64,000 bases of DNA, from assembly GCA_946628045.1 (NCBI GenBank), contig CAMOVZ010000001.1:62001-126000 (forward strand), written 5' to 3'. Of this stretch, positions 18,099 to 26,050 are shown piece after piece; position 1 is the stretch's first letter; the number at the start of each line of letters is the position of its first letter. The position numbers were made by a program, and so were the translations under genes. The stretch comes from an uncultured Caryophanales bacterium. GTDB taxonomy: Bacteria > Bacillota_I > Bacilli_A > RF39 > UBA660. The notes under the pieces were generated by a model. The model was not told where the DNA came from. It was given only the letters and a program-made list of their open reading frames with translations, and did not search any database.

Positions 18099-19472
18099 CT
18101 AATTATTAACTCTTTGAGTAATCATCTCTGTATCCATTGTAATTTTTTCAAATCTATAACCGTTATTCTTACCAAACTTAATAATATCTCTTACTGCATC
18201 TCTTGTATAACTCTTAGTATCATGCATTAATACCATATTAACTCTATCATGTCTTAAACTATTAACTACATTACTATATACTCCACTAGCAAGTGTAGTA
18301 TTTCCTGCGTCACCACTTGATATATTCCAATCATAATATTTATATCCACGGTTTACTACTTCTTTTGTTAAGCGTGACATAATACCACTAGAATAACGTC
18401 TAGATACTGTATTACTAGCCCCACCTGGGAATCTCATAATCTTGCTTTCAACTCCTGTAATTCTTTTAACTCTATCACTCACTGTATTTAAATCATTAAA
18501 ATAAGCTTCATCTGAAGAATAAATTCTAGCGTAATCATGACAATTAGTATGAAGAGCTACTGTATGACCTTCGTCAAATTCTCTTTTTATTAATTCATCA
18601 GGTCCAAATCCCGTTACAAAGAAAGTAGCTTTTACACCTTCTTCTTTTAAAATATCCAAAATAACATTAGTAGTACCACTATTAGGACCATCATCAAAAG
18701 TTAAATAAATTACACCATTAGATACAATTACCTTACGAGTAGCTTTAGCTTCATTACCTGCTTTATCCGTTGCTGTATAAGTAATAATGTACTCTCCTAT
18801 ATTATTAGAATTAACATTACCTTCTGTTTTAACATCTTTTATTTCCCCATCACAATTATCTTCTACTTTAACAAAAGGATCATTAAATTTAGCCCCAACA
18901 CTAATATACATAGTCTCTTCACCATTTAAAGTAATTTTAGGTGCTTCATTATCTTTATATATAATTTTCTTTTTAACTTCACTAATATTACCACTAGAAT
19001 CTTTTGCTTGATAAACAACTTCACTCTTATCTTTATTTAAAAAATGTTTAACTTTAATATCTTTATCATAGTTATCAATAACTTTAATTTTTTCAGGTAC
19101 AAAGTCACTTCCAGGACATACATAAATATCATCACTAGATATATCCATCTTAGGTTTTTCTAAATCTTTTACTAATACACTTCTAGTAACAACTCTAGTA
19201 AACATACCACTTTTTACTTTATACTTAATTTTATATTCACCTAGTTTTTTACCATTAACTTTTCCACTAACTTTAACATCTTTACTTATATCTTTACCTA
19301 AGTACTTAGCACTAAAACCTTTTTCTATATATTTTGATTCATACTTTACTATAGTAGGATTTTTACCCTTTAAATCTATACTGGGCATAAGAATAAACTC
19401 ATATAATAAGAATCCTATAATTCCTAATAATAAAATAATTAACCCGATTATTAAAATTATTTTCTTCTTCAT
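18099..19472 (-). CDS. Membrane-anchored polysaccharide deacetylase (CE4) with Ig-like repeats
   Basis: A 457-residue cell-surface enzyme. One N-terminal membrane anchor (about 5-28) is followed by three Ig-like repeats of the DUF5011 type (about 33-102, 105-172 and 177-250), then a NodB/CE4 domain (about 254-450). Catalytic motifs are TFDDGP at 258-263 (base and metal Asp), HTNCH at 308-312 (metal His pair) and RFPGGAS near 347. It probably removes acetyl groups from peptidoglycan or another wall glycan outside the membrane. ATG start, with a weaker ribosome site (GTGTGGTATG). Confidence 0.9.
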   Translation of the reverse strand: MKKKIILIIGLIILLLGIIGFLLYEFILMPSIDLKGKNPTIVKYESKYIEKGFSAKYLGKDISKDVKVSGKVNGKKLGEYKIKYKVKSGMFTRVVTRSVLVKDLEKPKMDISSDDIYVCPGSDFVPEKIKVIDNYDKDIKVKHFLNKDKSEVVYQAKDSSGNISEVKKKIIYKDNEAPKITLNGEETMYISVGAKFNDPFVKVEDNCDGEIKDVKTEGNVNSNNIGEYIITYTATDKAGNEAKATRKVIVSNGVIYLTFDDGPNSGTTNVILDILKEEGVKATFFVTGFGPDELIKREFDEGHTVALHTNCHDYARIYSSDEAYFNDLNTVSDRVKRITGVESKIMRFPGGASNTVSRRYSSGIMSRLTKEVVNRGYKYYDWNISSGDAGNTTLASGVYSNVVNSLRHDRVNMVLMHDTKSYTRDAVRDIIKFGKNNGYRFEKITMDTEMITQRVNN

Positions 19473-19533
19473 ACCACACCACTCTTTTACACTATAAATT
19501 ATATAAAATTTATAATATTTTGTAAAGAATGGA

Positions 19534-20214
19534 TTATTTATCTTTTTCTTTCAAAAACTCTCTTAAAAGTTTAGTTAAAGCTCTTTTTTCTATTCTTGAA
19601 ACATAACTTCTAGAAATACCTAATTTCTTTGAAATAGACTTTTGAGTCTCCTCTTTAGTATTATCTAATCCATATCTTTTTATTATTATTCTCTTTTCTC
19701 TAGGAGTTAATACATCAATATATTTATATAATAACTTTATATTATCTTTTAAATCTATATCATCACAAAAATCATTATTATCTACTTGTATAATATCTTG
19801 TATTTCTATCTCATTTCCATCTTTATCAAACCCTACTCTTTCATTAATAGATATATCTTTACTATATTTATTATTCTTTCTAAAATACATCAATATTTCA
19901 TTTTCTATACATCTAGCACAATAAGTAGTAATTTTTACACCTTTTTTATCCTTAAAAGAATCTACTCCTTTTATTAAACCAATAGTACCTATACTAATTA
20001 AATCATCATTATCTACTAACTTAGTATCATATTTTTTTACTATATGAGCTACTAATCTTAAATTATGTTCTATAAGTTTATTACGACATTCTATATTATC
20101 TTTATTTTTTATGCAATAATCTTCTTCTTCAGGACTTAATGGTTCTAAAAATATATCGTTAGAATAACTTCCAGTAAAACAAAATATACTTCTAATTAAA
20201 TCAATAAAAAACAT
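19534..20214 (-). CDS. SigK-like sigma-70 family factor
   Basis: A 226-residue sigma factor. Region 2 contains IEHNLRLVAHIVKKY and DLISIGTIGLIKGV, with CIENEILMYFR in 2.4; region 4 has LGISRSYVSRIEKRALTKL. These segments and the PLSPEEE stretch near residue 25 match mother-cell SigK more closely than SigE, SigH or SigA. The N-terminus is a short hydrophobic segment (MFFIDLIRSIFCFTGSY) like a reduced pro-sequence. The start codon and ribosome site lie inside a terminator-like hairpin (20206-20240). SigK drives late sporulation genes in Bacillus; use here is unknown. Confidence 0.85.
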   Translation of the reverse strand: MFFIDLIRSIFCFTGSYSNDIFLEPLSPEEEDYCIKNKDNIECRNKLIEHNLRLVAHIVKKYDTKLVDNDDLISIGTIGLIKGVDSFKDKKGVKITTYCARCIENEILMYFRKNNKYSKDISINERVGFDKDGNEIEIQDIIQVDNNDFCDDIDLKDNIKLLYKYIDVLTPREKRIIIKRYGLDNTKEETQKSISKKLGISRSYVSRIEKRALTKLLREFLKEKDK

Positions 20215-20240
20215 ATAATCACCTAAGTAATTATATGTTT
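20206..20240 (-). terminator. Terminator hairpin overlapping the sigK-like start codon
   Basis: A perfect 11-base stem (arms 20230-20240 and 20209-20219, core ACATATAAT/ATTATATGT) encloses a loop with AGGTG. A run of six T on the minus strand codes for the first residues MFF. The flippase stop is immediately upstream. It terminates the flippase transcript and masks the start of the next gene. Confidence 0.7.
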
Positions 20241-21648
20241 AATGTCTTTTTAGTTTTCCTAGTATTGTGTTTATTGTACTATGTAAAAACTTTTTATTAA
20301 TTAAATATGCATATATGATTACTACTCCTAAATTTAATATATTTAAGAATAAATCATGTTGATAATAAAGAAATATTGAATAACTAAACATAATAATAGA
20401 ATTAATAACTAAACCTTTACTTAATTTAATATTAACATATTTCTTTAAATCAATATGACGGTATACCATCATTACAAAATAACTAATAGCAGTACTAATA
20501 GCTGCAGCATAAAGTCCTATATATTTAATAAATACTATATTTATTAATATATTAATAACTGCACCTAATATCGCAGTAGATGCTACTTGTCTAGATAATT
20601 TTTTAGCTAAATATACTTGACTATATAAACATATTGCTACATTAAATACACTACCAAGTACTAAATATGGAATATAGTTATAAGCATCATTATATTTACT
20701 ATTAATAAGTAATGGGAATACAAATGGCATACAAGCAATCATACCAACGCCCATTGCCGTAAATAACTTCATAATAGTATTAAATACATCACTAAAAAAT
20801 TCATCTCTATCAGGACTATTAATATGTAAAGCTGCAGACTCACTCCAACTTAAATTAAATACTCCAGTTAAACTAGAAATAATAGTTGGAAACTTATTAC
20901 TAATAGCATAAAGTCCATTAGCGCCACTTCCAAGTATAAATGAAATAATAGTTCTATCACTGACATTTACTATCCACCAACTAACACTATTAGGTATTAA
21001 TGGTATAGAATATTTATACATATCTTTTAATAGTTTAGTATCAGTTAATTTCAAGTTAATCATTTTATATAACTTTAATCTAATAAATAAATATAAACCA
21101 CATATAAAGTTAGCTAAAGCCATAGATATAATCATACCTTCAGCACCCATATGGAAATGACATATTAATATAATATTACTTATTACTGTAGTAAGACCAG
21201 TTAATATACAACTAATAGAGTAATCTAAAGTCTTACCAAAACCACGAGCTACCTGTAGGAAATTACCTCCTAAAACACATATAATTATATCTACTAGTAT
21301 TAACCATCTAAATGGAATATTTATAAAACAAGTAACTACTGTATATAAAATACTAAATATTAATAAACTAATAAATAATACAAAGAAATTATTACTAATA
21401 AGCTTCTTAGTATCTTTCTCTTTTCCTCTAGAATCAATTAACCATCTAAATATACTCATTTCTAACTCTAAAGTAATTATTGGTACTAAAAGAGTTACAT
21501 AAGTTTGAATTAAATCAACTAATCCATATTCCTTAGTCGCAAGATATCCTGTATATAAAGGTAATAAGAAAAAAGATATTAATTGTGTAGATACTCTTCC
21601 AAAGAAAATAATAATAGTATTTTTAGCAAGTTGTTTTTTCTTATTCAT
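20239..21648 (-). CDS. Polysaccharide/lipid-linked sugar flippase (Wzx/MATE-like)
   Basis: A 469-residue integral membrane protein with about 14 predicted helices. The N-terminal KNTIIIFFGRVSTQLISFFLLPLYTGYL is typical of the polysaccharide transporter (RfbX/Wzx) branch of the MOP superfamily. It would move lipid-linked glycan units across the membrane. No glycosyltransferase cluster surrounds it, so the substrate is unknown. Its start overlaps the end of the VanZ gene by 4 bases, with a strong AAGGAGGAAATT site. Confidence 0.85.
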   Translation of the reverse strand: MNKKKQLAKNTIIIFFGRVSTQLISFFLLPLYTGYLATKEYGLVDLIQTYVTLLVPIITLELEMSIFRWLIDSRGKEKDTKKLISNNFFVLFISLLIFSILYTVVTCFINIPFRWLILVDIIICVLGGNFLQVARGFGKTLDYSISCILTGLTTVISNIILICHFHMGAEGMIISMALANFICGLYLFIRLKLYKMINLKLTDTKLLKDMYKYSIPLIPNSVSWWIVNVSDRTIISFILGSGANGLYAISNKFPTIISSLTGVFNLSWSESAALHINSPDRDEFFSDVFNTIMKLFTAMGVGMIACMPFVFPLLINSKYNDAYNYIPYLVLGSVFNVAICLYSQVYLAKKLSRQVASTAILGAVINILINIVFIKYIGLYAAAISTAISYFVMMVYRHIDLKKYVNIKLSKGLVINSIIMFSYSIFLYYQHDLFLNILNLGVVIIYAYLINKKFLHSTINTILGKLKRH

Positions 21649-22097
21649 AATTTCCTCCTTATTCTAAAATTAGTATATATAATACTTGAAGTAAGTCCCC
21701 CTAAAGTATCAATTAATACATCAAGTATTTCACCACTTCTACCACTAATAAATAATTGGTGTATTTCATCACTACAAGCATATAAAAATACAAATATAAC
21801 TGTATATAAAATTAATTTTTTATTATTAAGATCAAATTCTTTTAAGAAACTACAAAAGAATAAGCCTAATAGAAAATATATAGTAAAATGAGCAGTCTTT
21901 CTAACAAGAACTACATATTTATCGATATAAGATTCTTTCTCTTTATCAGTTAATTTTCTATTTAATAAAAATTCACTAGTTCTAATAATAAATCCATCAG
22001 ATTTTTTATTAGAGGAAACATCATTATCATTTGAAAACATAAAGATAGTAATCATTACAATTAATACTAATACTATTTTTATAATCTTTTTAATCAT
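21645..22097 (-). CDS. VanZ-like membrane protein
   Basis: A 150-residue protein with four membrane segments. KTAHFTIYFLLGLFF and DEIHQLFISGRSGEILDVLIDTLGG, seen as separate pieces, are the conserved VanZ core with its acidic and His residues. VanZ in enterococci lowers teicoplanin binding; most chromosomal homologues have no assigned role. Operon with the downstream flippase by a 4-base overlap. ATG behind TGGTGATATT. Confidence 0.85.
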   Translation of the reverse strand: MIKKIIKIVLVLIVMITIFMFSNDNDVSSNKKSDGFIIRTSEFLLNRKLTDKEKESYIDKYVVLVRKTAHFTIYFLLGLFFCSFLKEFDLNNKKLILYTVIFVFLYACSDEIHQLFISGRSGEILDVLIDTLGGLTSSIIYTNFRIRRKL

Positions 22098-22131
22098 AAT
22101 ATCACCATAATAAATATATCATAAGAAAAAG

Positions 22132-22158
22132 AAAAAAGGAATTATAATTCCCTTTTTA
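22132..22158 (-). terminator. Terminator of the TasA-like gene at 22167
   Basis: The stem GGAATTA/TAATTCC with flanking A and T runs forms an intrinsic terminator on the minus strand, 9 bases after the stop codon. Confidence 0.75.
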
Positions 22159-22166
22159 AATGTAAA

Positions 22167-23471
22167 CTAATTAAATATATATGGATCATTCTTAATTCCA
22201 GTTCCACTAGCAATAGTTATACCTTTTCTTAAAGTTATTATAGGACGGACAGCATAACTGCTAGAGTACTCATACCATCTACCATTGTTGTAACGGGAAT
22301 AATAGTTATCTAAGCAGGTAATACACACACCATGGAAACTGAATTCATTATCACTATAATAGTAATAATATCGAGCTGCTAGCAAATATTCTTTTGCAGG
22401 TGATGCTTCTACACTTCCATAGACATTTTCAACTAAATTATAATCTTTTAAGCATAATGTATCTCCTAATACACCACCCATATATTCTTCTCCAACAGAT
22501 ACATCGGCTGATGATGGTGTTGATGAAGTATCTGGAGCATTATTACTTGTTCCATCAAATGCTGATGCATCTTGAATTACTGGTGTTTGTCCATCATATC
22601 CCATCATTCTTGTTGCTACTGTATATCCTTCTTTGGCATAACATGATGCTATATCTTGTAGTCCTGCTACATAGTATTTATATCCATCTACACCTGATAC
22701 TGTTATCTCACCTGATGATGCAGAGTCTGATACTGCCTCTACTGTTCCATCTTCATTTATGTTTATTACTCTCCATAATGTTTGATCTGCTGTTGGTGTT
22801 GAACCACTAAATCCAGGTGTTGTAGTTGTTGCTATTGTTTTATCTGGCACTAATGTAAAATATTCTCCTAGTTGAAAATTATGTGCATGTCTATTAGTAG
22901 CAGTATCATCTGCTTGAACATAAGGTACTTCTACATCAATATCATATTCTAAACCTTCTTCAGGCATATTATTTAATTCATCATTTGTAATTGATTTTAA
23001 AAATTCAATTCTTATCTTATATCTTTCTGTTGTGTCTTTTGCAAGTAAATGTTTTTTTACTGGTTCTTCATCATCTGCATATATAACACTATATTTAATA
23101 TAGCTTGGTAATGTAGCTGGACTTCCATTACTTGTTATATTTGTAGTAATTACACTTAACATTGCATCAATTGTTCCATCATTAACCGCATCTACTTGAA
23201 ATTCATAAAAGTCTCCTGGCTTATCTAAAGTTACACCAAAACTTAAAATATTATTTTGATGTTCTTCATCTTCACTAGTTATACCTGGTGCTGTTGTTGG
23301 AGTTACTCCTGTTTGATTTCCTACATTTGCCCAATATACACTCCATGTATTCTTAGCAATACTTGCATTTCCATTAATCTTTAATGTTGTACTAAGTAAG
23401 GCAAAACCTACTGTTACTCCTAATAAAAGTATTAATAGTAAAAACAATCTATTTCTTTTTCTATTTTTCAT
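22167..23471 (-). CDS. TasA/camelysin-like leader protein with variable-looking C-terminal domain (type B, copy 1)
   Basis: A 434-residue exported protein. The leader ends GFALLSTTLKINGN; WSVYWANVG and KPGDFYEFQVDAVNDGTIDA follow in the TasA-like domain (about 25-195). The C-terminal half has a repeating plan shared only with 26051: WRVI, GYDGYK, SRMMGYDGQ-like, EEYMGGVLGDTL, ARYYYY, GRW and VRPIITL, ending DPYIF. Codons at 22248-22343, just before VRP, are rich in C at the third position (11 of 32), unlike the rest of the gene. ATG start behind ATAGGTGATAAT. It follows murE after the paired TGTAAA terminator block. Confidence 0.8.
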   Translation of the reverse strand: MKNRKRNRLFLLLILLLGVTVGFALLSTTLKINGNASIAKNTWSVYWANVGNQTGVTPTTAPGITSEDEEHQNNILSFGVTLDKPGDFYEFQVDAVNDGTIDAMLSVITTNITSNGSPATLPSYIKYSVIYADDEEPVKKHLLAKDTTERYKIRIEFLKSITNDELNNMPEEGLEYDIDVEVPYVQADDTATNRHAHNFQLGEYFTLVPDKTIATTTTPGFSGSTPTADQTLWRVININEDGTVEAVSDSASSGEITVSGVDGYKYYVAGLQDIASCYAKEGYTVATRMMGYDGQTPVIQDASAFDGTSNNAPDTSSTPSSADVSVGEEYMGGVLGDTLCLKDYNLVENVYGSVEASPAKEYLLAARYYYYYSDNEFSFHGVCITCLDNYYSRYNNGRWYEYSSSYAVRPIITLRKGITIASGTGIKNDPYIFN

Positions 23472-23519
23472 ATTATCACCTATTATTATTTTATCAATTA
23501 AATATATTTATACAAACAA

Positions 23520-23566
23520 AAAAATGTAAATTATTGTTAATTTACATTTTTATTTACAATGTATTA
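23520..23566 (-). promoter_or_regulatory. Paired TGTAAA block with terminator, murE 3' end and leader of TasA-like gene
   Basis: Two TGTAAA motifs (minus strand, 23553-23558 and 23541-23546) are 12 bases apart; the second is the arm of a 13-base terminator stem (23521-23550) followed by a T-run. Nearly the same sequence occurs at 16494-16535. Confidence 0.6.
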
Positions 23567-25012
23567 GTTAGTAATACCTTCTCTTAATTTACGTTCAGCA
23601 ACTGCGTTATATGCTTCTTCTATATCATTGAAGTATATAGTACCATCCTTAAGCTTTTCATATGTTTCATTTCCTTTACCAAGAATTAAAACCATATCTC
23701 CATTTTGAGCCATATCAACAGCTTTTTTAATAGCCTCACGTCTATCTATTACTATTTCATAATTATTATGTGTTTCTTTTAATTCACTAATTATATCTTC
23801 ACAAATAGCTTTTGGATCTTCACTACGAGGATCTTCATAACAAAATATTGCGTAACTTGCGTTTTCAACAACCGCATTACCTACTTTAGGTCTTTTATAA
23901 GGATCTCTCTCTCCAGCTTGTCCAATAACTACTATACTTCTATTAATATCTAATGTATGAACAAAATTTAATAAATTACTAATACCATTAGGAGTATGAG
24001 CATAATCAACCATTACATAATATGGTGTCTTAGTATTTAATAATTCAAGTCTTCCAGATACTTTAATATCTTTAATTTTTTCTAAAACATCTTCTAATTT
24101 AAATCCTAATGCAAGAACACAAAGTAATGCACAAGCTAAATTATATACATTAAAATCTCCCATTAATGGACTATTAATTTTAATTTCTTGTCCTTTATAA
24201 TTAAATACTATATCTGTATGATCTGGATATAATTTAAATTCTTGTATTACTAAATCATTATCACTACCTAATCCATAAGTAAGAACTTTACCATTAGCAG
24301 CATTTTTAAAATTCTCTGCATATTTATCATCATTATTTACAATACAGTATCCATCTTTTTTAGTTTGACTAAATAATTTTAATTTACTTTCTAAATAGTT
24401 TTCAAAAGAACCATGTATATTCAAATGTTCACTAGTTACATTAGTATAAGCAGCTATATCAAAACTCATAGCTTGAAGTCTTCCTCTAAAAAATGCTTCA
24501 CTACTTGTTTCTATAGATGCATATTTACAACCAAATCTAACAAACTCATCTAAATACATATATAAGTTTTGTGCATCAGGTGTAGTATTAGGATTATCTC
24601 CACTAAACTTAGCACAACTTCTACCATTAGTACCAATATAACCACATAAATCACTACCTATTAAAGTTTGAATTATTGTAGTTGTTGTTGTTTTACCATC
24701 AGTACCAGTAACACCTATCATAGTAAGTTTATTATCAGGATAATCATAAAATTTTTGACATAAATAAGGTAATTCTCTATTAGTATCACTTACTTTAATA
24801 ATAGGAACACTTTTTTCTCCTACATCACGACTAACTACTATAGCACTAGCTCCACTTTTAATAGCCTCATCTATAAAATCATGTCTGTCAGCTGTAACTC
24901 CTTTAGTACATACAAATAAATCTCCATCTTCTATTTCCTTTGAATTTATACAAATTCTTTTAATATCTACACTACTCCCACAACCAGGATATAATTCATC
25001 TAATTTTTTCAT
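23564..25012 (-). CDS. murE: UDP-N-acetylmuramyl-tripeptide synthetase MurE
   Basis: A 482-residue Mur ligase adding the third residue of the peptidoglycan stem peptide in the cytoplasm. The ATP site is GVTGTDGKTTTT (about 100-111), followed by NTTPD, the TSEH segment, DYAHTP and GQAGERDPYKRP. The specificity segment reads YEDPRSEDP. The Arg after EDP resembles the DNPR motif of diaminopimelate-adding enzymes, so meso-diaminopimelate is the likely substrate (inference). The frame opens at 25030, but ATG 25012 has AGGTGG five bases upstream. No other mur genes are adjacent. Confidence 0.93.
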   Translation of the reverse strand: MKKLDELYPGCGSSVDIKRICINSKEIEDGDLFVCTKGVTADRHDFIDEAIKSGASAIVVSRDVGEKSVPIIKVSDTNRELPYLCQKFYDYPDNKLTMIGVTGTDGKTTTTTIIQTLIGSDLCGYIGTNGRSCAKFSGDNPNTTPDAQNLYMYLDEFVRFGCKYASIETSSEAFFRGRLQAMSFDIAAYTNVTSEHLNIHGSFENYLESKLKLFSQTKKDGYCIVNNDDKYAENFKNAANGKVLTYGLGSDNDLVIQEFKLYPDHTDIVFNYKGQEIKINSPLMGDFNVYNLACALLCVLALGFKLEDVLEKIKDIKVSGRLELLNTKTPYYVMVDYAHTPNGISNLLNFVHTLDINRSIVVIGQAGERDPYKRPKVGNAVVENASYAIFCYEDPRSEDPKAICEDIISELKETHNNYEIVIDRREAIKKAVDMAQNGDMVLILGKGNETYEKLKDGTIYFNDIEEAYNAVAERKLREGITN

Positions 25013-25064
25013 CTTACCACCTATAATCATTATACATAAAAAACAAAATAAATTAAAGTTTTTA

Positions 25065-25093
25065 TTGATATAAAATAAAATTTAAGATAGAAT
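25065..25093 (+). promoter_or_regulatory. Sigma-A type promoter of the arginase gene
   Basis: TTGATA at 25065-25070 and TAGAAT at 25088-25093 are 17 bases apart; the ribosome site AGAGGTGAT and the start ATG at 25111 follow. Confidence 0.65.
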
Positions 25094-25110
25094 TAAAGAG
25101 GTGATAATAA

Positions 25111-26016
25111 ATGAGACCAATAATTTTTGGCGCAGGTACAGACTTAGGTGTACATATAGATGGAGCACAATTAGGCCCCGTACAATTAATGAATGATTTA
25201 AAATCTTTCTATCAAGGAGAATCAATGCTTTTTGAAAGAGATAAAGATATTATTAAAAGTAGAAATCTTTCAGATAGAAGAAAAAATGAATATGAAATAG
25301 AAAAATTTAATTCTAACCTTTATAAAAATATGGTAGAAAAAATAAAAGAAGATTATTTCCCTATTATGGTAGGAGGAGATCACTCAGCAGCTATAGCTAG
25401 TGTATTAGCTAGTGCTAAAGTAAATACAGATATTGGTATTATATGGATAGATGCTCATACAGATTATAATACTTTTGAAACAACAGTAACAGGTAATATC
25501 CATGGACTACCACTAGCAGCAGTAACAGGATATAAATGTAATGAATTAAGAAGTTACCATAATGGCAAAATAGTTCAACCATCACGTACTGTAGTAGTTG
25601 GAGCAAGAAGTATTGATGAAAAAGAAAAAGATAATTTAAGATATGCTGGAATCACAGTATTCTCAACAGAAGACATAAAAGAAAAAGGTATAGATGCTGT
25701 AATGGATGAAGCATTTAAAATAGCTGGATATAAAACTAAAGGAATACATGTAAGTTATGATTTAGATGTAATAGATCCAGATGTAGCTCCAGGAGTATCA
25801 ATCCCAGAATTTGATGGAATAAACGAAGAAGAAGCTATGAAAATAAATGAATATTTATTAAATCATATGCAAGATATAGTATCATTTGATTTAGTAGAAT
25901 TTAATCCATTAAGAGATGAAAATAGAAAAACAGAACAAATTGCATTAAATATATTAGCTCAAATAATAAAAGCTGTTGAAAAGAAAAAGAAATTTGAATA
26001 TAAACCATTATATTAG
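25111..26016 (+). CDS. rocF: Arginase (ureohydrolase family)
   Basis: A 301-residue manganese enzyme hydrolysing arginine to ornithine and urea. All metal ligands are present: GGDHS with His91, DAHTDYN at 114-120, and SYDLDVIDPD with Asp217 and Asp219. FDLVEFNP near the C-terminus is also conserved. Length fits arginase; agmatinase or formiminoglutamase is less likely because of the IDGAQLGP and DPDVAPG segments. It is a lone plus-strand gene with its own promoter among minus-strand genes. No urease, transporter or ornithine pathway gene is near. It converges on the gene at 26051 through a shared terminator. Confidence 0.9.
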   Translation: MRPIIFGAGTDLGVHIDGAQLGPVQLMNDLKSFYQGESMLFERDKDIIKSRNLSDRRKNEYEIEKFNSNLYKNMVEKIKEDYFPIMVGGDHSAAIASVLASAKVNTDIGIIWIDAHTDYNTFETTVTGNIHGLPLAAVTGYKCNELRSYHNGKIVQPSRTVVVGARSIDEKEKDNLRYAGITVFSTEDIKEKGIDAVMDEAFKIAGYKTKGIHVSYDLDVIDPDVAPGVSIPEFDGINEEEAMKINEYLLNHMQDIVSFDLVEFNPLRDENRKTEQIALNILAQIIKAVEKKKKFEYKPLY

Positions 26017-26022
26017 AAATAA

Positions 26023-26047
26023 AAAAAAGACTTTAAAAGTCTTTTTT
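26023..26047. terminator. Bidirectional terminator, arginase and TasA-like gene
   Basis: A 12-base stem (arms 26023-26034 and 26036-26047, core AAGACTTT/AAAGTCTT) with A and T runs on both sides separates the two convergent genes. Confidence 0.85.
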
Positions 26048-26050
26048 ATT

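Noticed and set aside
22394..22810. A 138-codon plus-strand frame within the TasA-like gene
   Set aside because: A shadow of the real minus-strand gene: His/Leu-rich, no ribosome site, no match to any motif.
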